A stretch of 64,000 bases of DNA from Acetobacter peroxydans (GCF_006539345.1 NZ_BJMV01000001.1:372001-436000), one strand, 5' to 3'. Positions 43,589 through 53,820 are shown, counted from the stretch's first letter. Numbers and translations are program-made. The notes: generated by a model not told the origin, from the letters alone.

Positions 43589-44797
43589 TCAGGCGGTCTG
43601 GAGCTGCGTAAAGGCCTGTTTTAGATCGCTCATGAGATCTGCGGTCTGCTCAAGCCCGACCTGAAGCCTGAAGGCGCAGGCCTGCCCCATGGGGGATGGA
43701 AAGGCACGCTGGATACCCCCGGTTGTTGGCAGCACGAGGCTTTCATACCCGCCCCATGAGGCACCGATCCCGAACAGGCGGAGGCTGTTGATCATGCGCT
43801 CCATATCCTGCCCGGTATAGCGAGGCGCGAGCACAACTCCGAACAGGCAGCCCGCCCCCGTAAAGTCACGCGCCCATACGGCGTGGCCGGGACAGTCCGG
43901 CAAGGCCGGGTGCAGGACGCGGGCAACCTCGGGCTGCTGTTGCAACCACGTTGCCAGATCAAGGGCAGAACGGGCTTGCTGTGCCAGCCTGACCCCCATG
44001 GTCCGCAGCCCGCGCAGAGTTAGCCAGCAGTCATCCGGCCCCGCCACCTGCCCTGTCTGAATAGCCGTATCGCGCAGTTGCTCCCACGTCTTACGGTCGG
44101 CCACGGTGATAGCGCCCGCGATGACATCGGAATGGCCCGCCGGATATTTGGTCAGGGCCTGAATGGAAAGATCGGCCCCATGGGCAAAGGGCGCAAAAAT
44201 GCCAAAGCCCCACGTATTGTCTATGAACAGTTTAGCTCCGTTGCGGTGCGCAATCTGAGCCAGCATTGGAATATCCTGCACCTCGAACGTATGGCTGCCT
44301 GGGCTTTCTGTAAAAATCACCCTGGTTCTGGGGGTGATGAAAGCTTCCAGCTCTTCTTCTTCGGCCATGGGGGGGAAGTAGGACACTTCTACCCCGAAAC
44401 GGCGCAGCACGGTTTCAGCAAAGCGGCGTGTTGGGCCGTAGACACTATCCGAAAACAGGCAGTGATCGCCCGCACTCAGAAAAGCCAGAAGCGGCAGGGT
44501 ACATGCGGCAAGACCTGAACTGACGATCTGGCAATCCGTGCCGCCCTCTATCGTGGCGATTGCCTTTTCCAGTTCATGCTGGATGGGGGAACCCATGGCG
44601 CCATAAATGCTCTCGTGGTCGTAGCGAGCATTCCCCTGCCGTTGCATGGCCTCTAGCGAGGGAAAGACAACAGTGGAACCACGTGTGACAGGCGGGTTAA
44701 CGTAGCAGCCATGGTCATCAGGTGTCAGCCGCGCCGTATGAGACAGGGCTGTACCCAGTTTGAGCCAGCCTTCGGCCACCCTGTTCTGATCAGTCAT
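43589..44797 (-). CDS. metC: Cystathionine beta-lyase (PLP)
   Basis: A Cys/Met-metabolism PLP enzyme of 402 residues. The PLP Lys is in ALTKYPAGHSDVIAGAI, and SSGLAACTLPLLAFLSAGDH and NPPVTRGSTVVFPSL fit the MetC branch, with ARYDHESIYGAMGSPIQHELE as the substrate-facing loop. It releases homocysteine, pyruvate and ammonia. ATG 44797 (MTDQNRVAEG) lies 28 bases after the sseA stop, giving an sseA-metC sulfur operon. It is convergent with comM. Confidence 0.93.
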   Translation of the reverse strand: MTDQNRVAEGWLKLGTALSHTARLTPDDHGCYVNPPVTRGSTVVFPSLEAMQRQGNARYDHESIYGAMGSPIQHELEKAIATIEGGTDCQIVSSGLAACTLPLLAFLSAGDHCLFSDSVYGPTRRFAETVLRRFGVEVSYFPPMAEEEELEAFITPRTRVIFTESPGSHTFEVQDIPMLAQIAHRNGAKLFIDNTWGFGIFAPFAHGADLSIQALTKYPAGHSDVIAGAITVADRKTWEQLRDTAIQTGQVAGPDDCWLTLRGLRTMGVRLAQQARSALDLATWLQQQPEVARVLHPALPDCPGHAVWARDFTGAGCLFGVVLAPRYTGQDMERMINSLRLFGIGASWGGYESLVLPTTGGIQRAFPSPMGQACAFRLQVGLEQTADLMSDLKQAFTQLQTA

Positions 44798-44825
44798 GCG
44801 TCGTGCTCCGTTTCTGCCGTGGCTT

Positions 44826-45683
44826 TTACTGGTTGAGTGTGCGCTCGGTGGTGACCGGCAGGTCTGGGATGCTCCCCCATTCTGCCCATGAGCCATCATA
44901 AAGAGCACAGTCCTTCATGCCGGCAAGGTGAAGGGCTACGGTCAGAACCGAGGCCGTCATGCCGGACCCGCAGGTGGTTATGGCTTTATCCTGCGGCTGC
45001 ACGCCAATCTGGCTAAAAACCGCTTGCAGTGCCTGTGGAGACAGGAAATGGCCCTGCCCGTCCAGAACCGTCTTGTAAGGCAGGCAATGCGCGCCCGGCA
45101 TATGTCCGGAACGGACGCCGGGCCGGGGTTCTGGAGCCGTGCCGTAAAAACGGGCTTCGCTCCGGGCATCCAGAATAGGGCGGTTGCCAGCGGCTACGAT
45201 GGCGCACATGTCCCCCAGCCCGGCTATGCGGCTATAATGCGTATACGCATGGTAGAGGGCCGCGGGGCGTACCGGGGTCAGGCTATCTGAAGTGGGCAAT
45301 CCGGCCCGGCGCCAGGCAGGCAACCCGCCGTCGAGTATGCGCGCATTGTCATGCCCGAACAGAGAGGCCAGCCACCACGCCCGACAGGACGAGGCAGTGT
45401 TCCCCTGATCGTAGAAGACCACTGCATCAGTCCGGCTTACGCCCAGAGCGCCCATCAGACTGGCGAAGCGTGCCGCTGAGGGTACGGTATGCGGGAACAC
45501 GGCCTGCGGGTCCGAAAAGACGTCGATATCGAAGTACAGGCTCCCGGCAATGTGCTCACGCAGGAAACGCTCCGCGGGGTTACCGCTTTCTCCGGGCAGG
45601 AGGGCGGTTGCATCAAACACGACCGGGGGCGTGGATGAGCGGAGCAGGGTTGCGAGTTCATCCGCCTGAACGAGAAGGGACAT
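44826..45683 (-). CDS. sseA: 3-mercaptopyruvate sulfurtransferase
   Basis: A two-domain rhodanese, 285 residues. The active loop is CGSGMTAS near residue 236, the CG[S/T]G[V/M]T form of mercaptopyruvate sulfurtransferases rather than thiosulfate rhodaneses. The first domain has LRREHIAGS-like LREHIAGSLYFDID and VFYDQGNTASSCRAWW without catalytic Cys. It moves sulfur from mercaptopyruvate, a cysteine catabolite, to thiol acceptors. It is upstream of metC on the same strand. Confidence 0.93.
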   Translation of the reverse strand: MSLLVQADELATLLRSSTPPVVFDATALLPGESGNPAERFLREHIAGSLYFDIDVFSDPQAVFPHTVPSAARFASLMGALGVSRTDAVVFYDQGNTASSCRAWWLASLFGHDNARILDGGLPAWRRAGLPTSDSLTPVRPAALYHAYTHYSRIAGLGDMCAIVAAGNRPILDARSEARFYGTAPEPRPGVRSGHMPGAHCLPYKTVLDGQGHFLSPQALQAVFSQIGVQPQDKAITTCGSGMTASVLTVALHLAGMKDCALYDGSWAEWGSIPDLPVTTERTLNQ

Positions 45684-45803
45684 GACCAGCCTGTAACCGT
45701 TTTCCTGTTTCGGATGCTCGCACCATAAGGTGATCCAGGCCAGGCGTGAACCGGCTTTCTTGCCATGCTGGCAGTCTTTGAGGCGTCGTGCTTTAGTAAG
45801 TCC

Positions 45804-46892
45804 ATGGCGAATGAACGGATCATAACAACAGAATACGTCCTGCGATTCCTGTTGCTGGGGGCCATCGCGTATGGCTGTGTCCTTGTTCTGGCCCCTTTTT
45901 CTTCCGCTCTGCTATGGGCCGGGGTGCTGACCTACACGACATGGCCACTGTTTCAGCATCTGCGCAGGCGGATGGGGGCCAGCGCTGCCAGTCTGGTCAT
46001 GACCTGTCTGTGCGCCGTGGGGGTTGTTATCCCGCTGGCGGCGCTCGCTTCGGCCAGTCTTTCCACCGGGCCACGGCTGGCAACCCAGTTGATGGCGCTG
46101 GTCGGGGAAATCAACCATCTGCCACCCCTGCCCCGCTGGCTTGCGACCATGCCGGTCTTCGGTGCTGAAATCAGCCATCGCTGGGCTTTGTGGGAGCAGA
46201 ACGTCAATGCCTTTGCCGAGGAATTTCGCCCTTATGCGGGAAGTATCATCCAGTCCCTTCTGGGCGTGCTGATGCAGTTCGCCAATGGCGCGATGCATCT
46301 CGTCATGGCGTTATTCATCTCATTTTTTTTCTGGATTGGCGGCTCCTCGCTGTGGGACACGCTTCAGGCTGTCATCCTGCGCATAGCAGGGCCACAGGCA
46401 GGGCGTTACCTGCATATCGTGGGCAGTACGGTGCGGGGCACAGTGTATGGCATTCTGGGAACGGCCATTATTCAAGGGATACTGACCTGCATAGGATTGT
46501 GGATGACAGGCGTGGGAGAGCCGGTAGTATTGGGTATTCTCGCCGCGTTTCTTGCTGTTTTCCCGGTGGGCGCGCCGTTGGTGTGGGGGCCTGCGGCCAT
46601 CTGGCTGCTGGCAGCGCATCATCCAGTGCATGGTATTCTGCTGCTGTTTTACGGCATTGTGTTCGTGTCCGGCGCGGATCATGTTATCCGGCCGCTCTTT
46701 ATCGTACGGGGGTCTAAGCTGCCTTATCTGTTGACTGTTCTGGGCGTGATTGGGGGCATTCTGGCTTTTGGCGGTGTGGGCATTTTTCTTGGCCCCATTC
46801 TGCTTGCCATTGGCTTTTCCGTTACAATGGAATTTGCTGCTGGGGACACGTTACTGCTGTCGGCTGACGGCAGGAGGAATATCGCCCCATGA
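45804..46892 (+). CDS. AI-2E family transporter (YdiK-like)
   Basis: A 362-residue polytopic inner-membrane protein with about seven to eight hydrophobic segments. The order is two N-terminal spans, a soluble stretch of about 80 residues, then the paired spans FISFFFWIGGSS and GTVYGILGTAIIQGILTCIGLW, then LAVFPVGAPLVWGPAAIWLL and GGVGIFLGPILLA; these are AI-2E family landmarks. Members export various small molecules or ions, and the substrate is unknown. ATG 45804 follows a weak upstream region. The end overlaps the next gene by 4 bases. Confidence 0.88.
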   Translation: MANERIITTEYVLRFLLLGAIAYGCVLVLAPFSSALLWAGVLTYTTWPLFQHLRRRMGASAASLVMTCLCAVGVVIPLAALASASLSTGPRLATQLMALVGEINHLPPLPRWLATMPVFGAEISHRWALWEQNVNAFAEEFRPYAGSIIQSLLGVLMQFANGAMHLVMALFISFFFWIGGSSLWDTLQAVILRIAGPQAGRYLHIVGSTVRGTVYGILGTAIIQGILTCIGLWMTGVGEPVVLGILAAFLAVFPVGAPLVWGPAAIWLLAAHHPVHGILLLFYGIVFVSGADHVIRPLFIVRGSKLPYLLTVLGVIGGILAFGGVGIFLGPILLAIGFSVTMEFAAGDTLLLSADGRRNIAP

Positions 46893-47599
46893 AACGTCGG
46901 CTCGTAAACCTTGTGGAATGGGCGCAGCGTCGTCGTGTGCGCCAGGTGCCGAGGCATGAAGGGGCAGCCCTCAAGATCATAAGCTGGAATCTGTTGCGCA
47001 GGGTCGGGGCTACGGTTCATGACGTTGCCGCTCTGATCATGCGTGAGAACCCCGATATCCTGCTTATGCAGGAGGCGACTGTCGAGATCGACGCGCTGCC
47101 CGATCTGGTTGGGGGACACTACAGCCGCGCTCCCCTACCCGGTCGTATCCATGGTCTGGCGTGCTGGAGCCGTCAGCCTTTCAGCCGTCCGCCGCGGGCG
47201 TGTACCATTCCTTCCGGGGTTATGGTCAAGCGTCATGCGCAGATTATTGAATACAGGCGTTTTTCCCTCGCAAACGTGCATCTCTCCCACGGGCAGGTAC
47301 TCAACCGGCGGCAGTTACGCAGGGTGGCGTCTTTGCTGACCGCTCCATGCGCCATTCTGGGAGATTTCAATCTGGTGGGGCCTACGCTGGTTCCGGGGTT
47401 TCGCGACGTGGGGCCTAAAGCCCCGACTCATCACATGGCCGAAGTGCTGCCGATCCGGATCGACCGCTGCTTGACGGAAGGCATGGTCTGCCTTGCTGCA
47501 CGGGTTCTGCCGGTTTTTGCCTCGGACCATCGGCCTATTGCCGTCATGCTTCAGCCTGCGCTGGCGGAAGGGGCGGCCCGTATTACAGATAGGGCATGA
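46889..47599 (+). CDS. Endonuclease/exonuclease/phosphatase (EEP) family protein
   Basis: A 236-residue protein with the five EEP blocks: ISWNLLRR, ILLMQEA (catalytic Glu), HLSHGQ, ILGDFN and ASDHRPI. The family includes DNA repair nucleases and lipid or sugar phosphatases. No signal peptide is evident. It is coupled to the AI-2E gene (ATGA overlap) and convergent with cls, the two stops overlapping by 17 bases. The pairing with membrane genes suggests a lipid-phosphate role, but that is inference. Confidence 0.88.
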   Translation: MKRRLVNLVEWAQRRRVRQVPRHEGAALKIISWNLLRRVGATVHDVAALIMRENPDILLMQEATVEIDALPDLVGGHYSRAPLPGRIHGLACWSRQPFSRPPRACTIPSGVMVKRHAQIIEYRRFSLANVHLSHGQVLNRRQLRRVASLLTAPCAILGDFNLVGPTLVPGFRDVGPKAPTHHMAEVLPIRIDRCLTEGMVCLAARVLPVFASDHRPIAVMLQPALAEGAARITDRA

Positions 47600-49010
47600 A
47601 CAGGCGCGCGAAGGCATCGCGGATTTTTGCCAGCCTGTAGCGGTTGTCCAGATCGTAATGGGTTAGCCTGCGGTTCTGATGACTGCTGATAAAGGTGTCC
47701 AGACTGTCTGCCAAAGACGTGTCGTAGGCTTCCATATTGATTTCGAAGTTCAGCCGCAGGCTGCGGATATCAAGGTTGGAACTGCCGAAAAAAGACCACG
47801 CCTTGTCCACCACCATCAGCTTTGAATGGTTGAAAGGGGCCGCCGCCAGCCAGATGCGCGCGCCTGAAGGCAACAGAGGTGCAATATTGGCGGCACAGGC
47901 CCAGTCAAGTGCCCGGTGATTGCTGCGTTCCGGAATGACGATATCCACCTGCACGCCCCGTAGCGCCGCCAGTTCCAGTTCGGAAAGAAAGCGTTCGCCC
48001 GCCAGAAAATAGGGGGTCATCAGGCGTACGCTGCGGCGCGCCAGAGTAATGGCTTGCAGCATGGTGTATTCTATTTTCTCAAGGTCCGTATCTGGGCCTG
48101 CGGTAACAATGCGAGCCAGTGTTTCTCCCGTCTCGCTGGGCGCTTCGCTGAACAGATCGCTGTCGAGTGTTTCATGCGTGGTGAAATACCAGTCCCAGGC
48201 GGCTGTTTCGGCCAACTGACGTACCGCAGGGCCTTCGATCATGAAATGCGTGTCGGACACAGGGTGCCGTGGCTTGCGGGATACGCGGTTTTCATCCGCG
48301 ATGTTCAGCCCGCCCATGAAACCAACGCGGCCATCTACAACGAGAATTTTGCGGTGGTTGCGTAGGTTGAGAAAGGGCATCCGCCATGGCCATATGGAAT
48401 GCATGAAACGCGCGCAGGGCACCCCTGCCCGTCTCAGGCGATGGTAGATGGGGGAGAGGAAATAGCCGCTGCCAATACCGTCCACCAGAACCCGGACGCA
48501 TACGCCACGTGCGTGCGCATCGGTCAGGGCTTTGGCGAACACCTGACCTATCTGGTCATCGCGAAAGATATAAGAACATAACACGACGCTTTTACGGGCC
48601 GTTTCAATGGCACGGATCATTGGCGGGTACGCGCCGTCGCCGTCATGCAGGCAGGTGATGGTGTTGCCGCAGACAAGCGGGCGGGTCGTGAGCTTGCCGA
48701 CCATAAGGGCTAGCGGCGCAAACTGTCCTTCCAACTCACGGTTCCACGAGGAAAGCCGGGAAATACTTGGGCGGCCGGCTGAGTGCGTGCCCACTAGTTT
48801 GCGTGCCAGACGGGTTACACGGTTGATTCCGAACATGACGTACAGCACCGACCCGAGAAAAGGCATGAGAATGCAGACGCCCATCCAACCGATAGCCGAG
48901 GCTGTATCACGCTTGCGCAGCAGGATGTGCAGAACAACGCTTGTGACAAGTCCAAGCTGGAGTATCATCAAAAAAATAAGCAGCATCGGCTGGGAGAAAA
49001 CGGACAGCAT
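47583..49010 (-). CDS. cls: Cardiolipin synthase
   Basis: A membrane phospholipase-D-family enzyme joining two phosphatidylglycerols. Two N-terminal membrane spans (about residues 5-60) are followed by two HKD motifs, NHRKILVVDGRVGFMGG and NHSKLMVVDKAWSFFGSS, and by the terminal FMPYL typical of bacterial Cls. There are 475 residues from ATG 49010; an upstream ATG at 49058 is in frame. pgpA, which makes phosphatidylglycerol, lies elsewhere in the window. Confidence 0.94.
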   Translation of the reverse strand: MLSVFSQPMLLIFLMILQLGLVTSVVLHILLRKRDTASAIGWMGVCILMPFLGSVLYVMFGINRVTRLARKLVGTHSAGRPSISRLSSWNRELEGQFAPLALMVGKLTTRPLVCGNTITCLHDGDGAYPPMIRAIETARKSVVLCSYIFRDDQIGQVFAKALTDAHARGVCVRVLVDGIGSGYFLSPIYHRLRRAGVPCARFMHSIWPWRMPFLNLRNHRKILVVDGRVGFMGGLNIADENRVSRKPRHPVSDTHFMIEGPAVRQLAETAAWDWYFTTHETLDSDLFSEAPSETGETLARIVTAGPDTDLEKIEYTMLQAITLARRSVRLMTPYFLAGERFLSELELAALRGVQVDIVIPERSNHRALDWACAANIAPLLPSGARIWLAAAPFNHSKLMVVDKAWSFFGSSNLDIRSLRLNFEINMEAYDTSLADSLDTFISSHQNRRLTHYDLDNRYRLAKIRDAFARLFMPYL

Positions 49011-49056
49011 GGCGTTTGATCGGAACTTCCGCACGACAGAAAAAGCTGCAAACACC

Positions 49057-49461
49057 ATGTATCAAGTGAAGGGCCAACGCAAAGCGGTTTCGCCGGCCCG
49101 ACGCGCGCGTGGCTTTCAGGCCCAGCACGACGGCTTCGAGGCCGAAAGTCAGGCCTGTGTCATGCTCGAAGCCCAAGGTTGGCGCATTTTGCAGCGTCGC
49201 GCCCGGACACCCCGAGGAGAAGTCGATATTGTGGCGGGCCGCTCGGGTGTATTGATATTTGTCGAGGTGAAGAAACGCCAGACCCTAGAGGAGGCCATTG
49301 CCTGCTTATCTGCCACGCAGTCCAGGCGGCTCTACAGGGCGGCTGAATGTCTGCTTCAGAGAAATGCCGCGTGGCGCTACGAAACACTCAGGTTTGACCT
49401 GATTGCCATGGATGGCGCCGGCTCTATGGAATGGATCGAGGACATTCTGCGACAGATGTAA
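49057..49461 (+). CDS. UPF0102 (YraN) family nuclease-like protein
   Basis: A 134-residue protein with the YraN core: GFEAESQACVMLEAQGW, RRARTPRGEVDIVAG, LIFVEVKKRQTLEEA and the RRLYRAAECLL helix. The E...D-x...E-V-K spacing is that of a PD-(D/E)xK nuclease fold. Its role is unproven. It is divergent from cls, with the two 5' ends overlapping if the upstream starts are used (ATG 49009 is in frame here). In many bacteria yraN lies near lipoprotein and lysine-methylation genes, which is not seen here. Confidence 0.88.
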   Translation: MYQVKGQRKAVSPARRARGFQAQHDGFEAESQACVMLEAQGWRILQRRARTPRGEVDIVAGRSGVLIFVEVKKRQTLEEAIACLSATQSRRLYRAAECLLQRNAAWRYETLRFDLIAMDGAGSMEWIEDILRQM

Positions 49462-49506
49462 TCAGGCGCAGCGGAATGGCAGGCGTATCACGTAACCTGT
49501 CTGCGA

Positions 49507-49815
49507 TCAGGTACGATGATGCGCCTTTTTGCCGTGTACAGCGTGTTTGGGGGCATGGTAGCTGACGAGGTGCACCATGCTATGCGCTTTGCCCGCGTGC
49601 GCGACGCTTACCACGTGCGCTGTTGAGCTGTGATGCGCTACCCGGATATGGTGATGGATAACGGGTGGCGGAGCCGTCAGCGCCGCAAATGTCAGCTTGC
49701 TGGCTTCGAGGTCAGAAATAACTCTCTGTGCGTGTGCTACAGGCAGAAAGCCTAAACCTGCTACAGCCATACCACAGAACATCAGTGATACACGCCCGAA
49801 AATAAACCGTGCCAT
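49507..49815 (-). CDS. Small His-rich secreted protein
   Basis: A 102-residue protein with signal peptide (cleavage after LPVAHA). After a short Asp/Glu/Lys segment the mature half contains 14 His in about 50 residues, including HHH and HH pairs, and ends in KKAHHRT. No domain is recognised. The composition suggests metal or proton binding in the periplasm. It stands alone between yraN and grxD. Confidence 0.75.
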   Translation of the reverse strand: MARFIFGRVSLMFCGMAVAGLGFLPVAHAQRVISDLEASKLTFAALTAPPPVIHHHIRVAHHSSTAHVVSVAHAGKAHSMVHLVSYHAPKHAVHGKKAHHRT

Positions 49816-49888
49816 TACTCCGGCCTTATCCCGTTTCCACGATCTCTAGGAAACTATACAGGCCGGAGTGTGCATGACAACCTGAAAA

Positions 49889-50227
49889 TCAGGCAGACGC
49901 GCCACACGCGATGTTTTTTTCTGCCAGAAGGGTCTGGAGTTCGCCGCTCTGGAACATTTCCGTCACGATATCGCAGCCGCCGACGAACTCGCCCATGACA
50001 TAAAGCTGCGGAATGGTCGGCCAGTTGGAGTAGTCCTTGATGCCCTGACGGATTGCCGGATCAGCCAGAACATTTTCGGTCTTGAAGGGCACGCCCAAGT
50101 GATTGAGAATTTGTACAACGCGAGCCGAAAAACCGCACTGCGGGAAATCGGCATCGCCTTTCATGAACAGCATAACCGGGTTGCTGTCGATATCCTGCTG
50201 GATTTTCTGCGTGGCGGAAGCAGTCAT
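49889..50227 (-). CDS. grxD: Monothiol glutaredoxin (Grx4 type)
   Basis: A 112-residue CGFS glutaredoxin (CGFS at residues 31-34) that carries 2Fe-2S clusters with glutathione. [37 protein letters not shown] and the C-terminal helix are all canonical. It follows bolA by 34 bases in the same direction; CGFS glutaredoxins and BolA proteins form a known complex, so the pair is functional as well as positional. Confidence 0.97.
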   Translation of the reverse strand: MTASATQKIQQDIDSNPVMLFMKGDADFPQCGFSARVVQILNHLGVPFKTENVLADPAIRQGIKDYSNWPTIPQLYVMGEFVGGCDIVTEMFQSGELQTLLAEKNIACGASA

Positions 50228-50261
50228 TATTCATATCCTTGAAAGGGAGGAACCCGAGGGG

Positions 50262-50492
50262 TCAGGGAGTGGCGGTCTTGAGTGCCAGGGCGTGGAGCTT
50301 GTCGCCCATATGGCCCTGTAAGGAATCATAAACGAGCTGATGCTGCCGCACCCGGGGCAAGCCCCGGAATGCCTCGCTGACAATACTGCACGCGTAGTGA
50401 TCCCCATCACCTGCCAGATCATCAATCTTGACCTGAGCATCCGGGAATGCCGCGCGGATATATGTTTCCAGCTCCGTGGCGCTCATCGCCAT
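50262..50492 (-). CDS. bolA: BolA-family protein
   Basis: A 76-residue protein of the BolA/IbaG fold. It has the conserved VKIDDLAGDGDHYACSIVS block, the helix-turn region RGLPRVRQHQLVYDSL and the invariant late His in GDKLHALALKT. The DGDHYAC form is closer to IbaG/BolA2 than to E. coli BolA. It lies between purL and grxD, 30 bases after the purL stop. It likely acts with grxD in iron-sulfur trafficking. Confidence 0.93.
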   Translation of the reverse strand: MAMSATELETYIRAAFPDAQVKIDDLAGDGDHYACSIVSEAFRGLPRVRQHQLVYDSLQGHMGDKLHALALKTATP

Positions 50493-50522
50493 GCTGCCTC
50501 TCCCCTTTCTGTTTTTCCTGCC

Positions 50523-52730
50523 TTAACGGGCGTCCATCAGGGCAGGAAAAAATGTTTCATGTGCGTTTTTAAGTCGTGCGATGGATATGGTGACGCCGCT
50601 CGGCAAAATCAAATCCCTGCCGCCGGAACGGGCGATGATCCGCGCCGGCACGCCAGCCGCTGCTGCACGGGCGCACAGGGCCGCACCATCCTCCACACAG
50701 GCCAGATAGCGGGCCTGGTCTTCACCGAACCAGAAGGCTTCGGGGCGGATGCCAGAGTCCGGGCTGTCGAGTTCACAGCCGACATCACCGGCCATGACCA
50801 TTTCCGCAATGCCGACCAGAATGCCGCCATCCGCGAGATCATGGCAGGCAGTAATGGCACCGGACAGGATTTCCGTGCGGACAAAGTCACCATTGCGACG
50901 TTCAGCCGCCAGATCGACCTGCGGCGGCGGGCCGTCTTCGCGGCCAAGGATCTCACGTAGCCAGATTGACTGACCAAGCGCACCCTGCGTGGCGCCAACC
51001 AGCACAACGTCCTTGCCGTCCTGCATACCAAGTCCGATTGCCTGCGCCGCATTCTCCAGCACGCCCAGCCCGCCAATAGCCGGTGTCGGCAGAATGGCGG
51101 TGGTGGAGCCATCGGGGTTGCGCGTCTCGTTATACAGCGAGACATTGCCGCTCACGACCGGGAAATCCAGCACCGTGCAGGCTTCCGCCATGCCTTCGAT
51201 CGCGGCGATGAACTGCCCCATGATCTCGGGCTTTTCCGGATTGGCAAAGTTCAGGTTGTCCGTCACGGCCAGCGGGCGGGCACCTGTAGCGGTAATGTTA
51301 CGCCAGGCTTCGGCAACGGCTTGCGCGCCACCCGTTTTCGGGTCTGCCTGACAGTAGCGGGGCGTGCAGTCCGTGGTGACTGCCAGAGCGATGTCCGTTT
51401 CGTCCACCCGGACAATGGCGGCATCGGCTGCTCCGGGGCGGCGTACGGTTTGCCCACCCACGGTGCTGTCATACTGGTTCCATACCCAGGAGCGTGAGCA
51501 CAGGTCGGGAGACGCAACAAGCTGAATCAGCATGGCATCCAGAGACAGCGGCGCGTGCACGGGTTCCAGCGGCGCGGGCGGTACGGGCGGCGTGGAGGGA
51601 CGATCGTATATCGGCGCCTGATCTGCCAGCGGAGCCAGCGGGATATCGGCTTCAACCTGTCCATTGTGGCGCACCACAATGTGACCGGTTTCGGTCAGAT
51701 GGCCAATGATGGCGAAGTCGAGTTCCCATTTTTCAAAGATGCGCCGGGCTACGTCCGTGCGGTCCGGGCGCAGCACCATCAGCATCCGTTCCTGGCTTTC
51801 CGACAGCATCATTTCATAAGCTGTCATGCCGGGTTCGCGCTGAGGTACGGCATCGAGATCGAGATCGATACCGACGCCGCCCTTGCCCGCCATTTCGACG
51901 GAAGAGGAGGTCAGACCGGCGGCGCCCATGTCCTGAATGGCAACGATGGCATCTGTGGCCATCAGTTCCAGGCAGGCTTCAATCAGCAGTTTCTCAATGA
52001 AGGGGTCGCCCACCTGCACGGTGGGGCGCTTGGAAAGCGCATCCTCATCGAATTCCGCGGAAGACATGGTTGCGCCATGAATGCCATCACGGCCCGTGCG
52101 CGAGCCGACATAGACGACAGGATTGCCAACACCCGCCGCGGCGGAGAGGAAAATCTTGTCCGTGCGCGCGATGCCCACCGTCATGGCGTTCACAAGCGGA
52201 TTGCCATCGTAAGCCGGATGGAAGTTGATTTCTCCGCCGACTGTCGGCACGCCCACGCAGTTGCCGTAGCCACCAATGCCGCGCACAACGCCATCAATAA
52301 TCCGGCGGGTTACGGGGTTTTCAGGGCTGCCGAAACGCAGGGCATTCAGGTTCGCGACAGGGCGGGCGCCCATGGTGAACACATCGCGCAGGATGCCCCC
52401 AACGCCCGTGGCCGCGCCCTGATAGGGCTCGATAAACGACGGGTGGTTATGGCTTTCCATCTTGAAGATGGCGGCATAGCCCTGACCGATATCGACAACA
52501 CCCGCGTTTTCGCCCGGTCCATGGATAACCCACGGCGCGGTTGTCGGCAGGTTGCGCAGCCATTTGCGGGACGATTTGTAGGAGCAGTGTTCGGACCACA
52601 TGACCGAGAACACGCCCAGTTCCGTCAGCGTGGGGGTGCGGCCCATGATTGCGAGCACACGCCCGTATTCCTCGGCGGTCAGACCGAATTCACGGGCAAG
52701 GGCGACATCAACGGTTGCGGGTTTATTCAC
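50523..52730 (-). CDS. purL: Phosphoribosylformylglycinamidine synthase, subunit II
   Basis: A 735-residue small-type PurL that needs PurS and PurQ, both present upstream. It makes FGAM from FGAR with ATP and ammonia. Visible family blocks are [77 protein letters not shown] and CHDLADGG. The start overlaps the purQ stop by 4 bases. Confidence 0.98.
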   Translation of the reverse strand: MNKPATVDVALAREFGLTAEEYGRVLAIMGRTPTLTELGVFSVMWSEHCSYKSSRKWLRNLPTTAPWVIHGPGENAGVVDIGQGYAAIFKMESHNHPSFIEPYQGAATGVGGILRDVFTMGARPVANLNALRFGSPENPVTRRIIDGVVRGIGGYGNCVGVPTVGGEINFHPAYDGNPLVNAMTVGIARTDKIFLSAAAGVGNPVVYVGSRTGRDGIHGATMSSAEFDEDALSKRPTVQVGDPFIEKLLIEACLELMATDAIVAIQDMGAAGLTSSSVEMAGKGGVGIDLDLDAVPQREPGMTAYEMMLSESQERMLMVLRPDRTDVARRIFEKWELDFAIIGHLTETGHIVVRHNGQVEADIPLAPLADQAPIYDRPSTPPVPPAPLEPVHAPLSLDAMLIQLVASPDLCSRSWVWNQYDSTVGGQTVRRPGAADAAIVRVDETDIALAVTTDCTPRYCQADPKTGGAQAVAEAWRNITATGARPLAVTDNLNFANPEKPEIMGQFIAAIEGMAEACTVLDFPVVSGNVSLYNETRNPDGSTTAILPTPAIGGLGVLENAAQAIGLGMQDGKDVVLVGATQGALGQSIWLREILGREDGPPPQVDLAAERRNGDFVRTEILSGAITACHDLADGGILVGIAEMVMAGDVGCELDSPDSGIRPEAFWFGEDQARYLACVEDGAALCARAAAAGVPARIIARSGGRDLILPSGVTISIARLKNAHETFFPALMDAR

Positions 52731-53428
52731 CGGACTACGGCCTCCACCAGACCTTCAAACAGAGGCAGACCATCCTCACCGCCCATGAGCGGATCGACCA
52801 GATCCTCCGGGTGGGGCATCATGCCGCAGATACGATTGTTTTCACTCAGCACACCGGCAATGCTGTTGAGGCTGCCGTTGGGGTTGCTGTCCACATCATC
52901 GGCCTGCACCTGCCCGGCTGCGCTGGCGTAGCGGAACGCAACACGGCCTTCGCCTTCCAGACGCTCAAGCGTTGCAGGGTCGGCCGTATAGTTGCCATCG
53001 CCATGGGCGAGCGGCGTACGGAACACGTCGCCTTTTGCCCAGCGCCGGGTAAAGGGCGTTTGTGCATTTTCAACGCGCAGGTAGCAGTCCTGTGACAGGA
53101 AGCGCAGAGCGGCATTCCGCAGGAGCGCGCCCGGAAGCAGCCCTGATTCGGTCAGGATCTGAAAGCCATTGCACACACCAAGAATATGTCCGCCTTTGGC
53201 GGCAAAAGCCCGCACGGCCCCCATGACAGGTGAATGGGCCGCCATGGCACCACAGCGCAGGTAATCACCATAGCTGAAGCCGCCGGGCAGAACCACCAGA
53301 TCAAGCCCTGTCAGGTCGGTCTCATGATGCCAGATCATCCGGGGGGCAACGCCCGTCACGCGCTTGAGCGCAAGGGCCATATCCCGTTCCCGATTGGTGC
53401 CTGGGAAGACGACGATTGCTGCTTTCAT
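52727..53428 (-). CDS. purQ: Phosphoribosylformylglycinamidine synthase, glutaminase subunit I
   Basis: A class I glutamine amidotransferase supplying ammonia to PurL. The nucleophile Cys86 is in [11 protein letters not shown], and the His and Glu partners are in [18 protein letters not shown] and [14 protein letters not shown] are PurQ-specific. There are 233 residues from ATG 53428. Its start overlaps by 4 bases the stop of a Rap1a-like gene placed between purS and purQ. Confidence 0.97.
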   Translation of the reverse strand: MKAAIVVFPGTNRERDMALALKRVTGVAPRMIWHHETDLTGLDLVVLPGGFSYGDYLRCGAMAAHSPVMGAVRAFAAKGGHILGVCNGFQILTESGLLPGALLRNAALRFLSQDCYLRVENAQTPFTRRWAKGDVFRTPLAHGDGNYTADPATLERLEGEGRVAFRYASAAGQVQADDVDSNPNGSLNSIAGVLSENNRICGMMPHPEDLVDPLMGGEDGLPLFEGLVEAVVR

Positions 53429-53820
53429 GGTTTTGCCCCGCACGGATAGGTGTCATGCAGAGCCTTGAAAATGCTCTCGCCCACAGGGTGGGATAGGGCA
53501 TCTGTATGGGCCTTCAGCCAGATCAGAACCTTATCCCGGATGGATGCAGTGGTTTCCGATACGGGAACGCAAAACGCGGCAACCGCACCGGTATCGCCCG
53601 CAGCATTGCTGTTGAGTTTCGAAAGCGTTGCGCCATCAGCCAGTCCGCTCAGATAGGCATCGCAAAGGCTGTGCCCGGTCGGACGCGAGCAGATGCGCGC
53701 GAAGCTGTCCGTCTGCATGGGGGTTATACGCTGGGCCCTGGCCTGCTCATGGAACAGGGTCGGGTCCGCCAGTGGGCTGGCGAGGGCGCCTGTCAGGCAG
53801 AACAGGGCAAGCCGCTTCAT
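53425..53820 (-). CDS. Rap1a/Tai-like small secreted protein inside the pur operon
   Basis: A 131-residue protein with a signal-like N-terminus ([16 protein letters not shown], perhaps cleaved before QARAQR). The mature part has the cysteine and fold pattern of Rap1a/Tai-type proteins: [46 protein letters not shown] and a final DTYPCG. Some relatives are immunity proteins against type VI effectors, but many alphaproteobacterial members are uncharacterised, and no effector gene is near. It overlaps purS and purQ by 4 bases each, so it is co-translated with purine genes. Confidence 0.72.
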   Translation of the reverse strand: MKRLALFCLTGALASPLADPTLFHEQARAQRITPMQTDSFARICSRPTGHSLCDAYLSGLADGATLSKLNSNAAGDTGAVAAFCVPVSETTASIRDKVLIWLKAHTDALSHPVGESIFKALHDTYPCGAKP

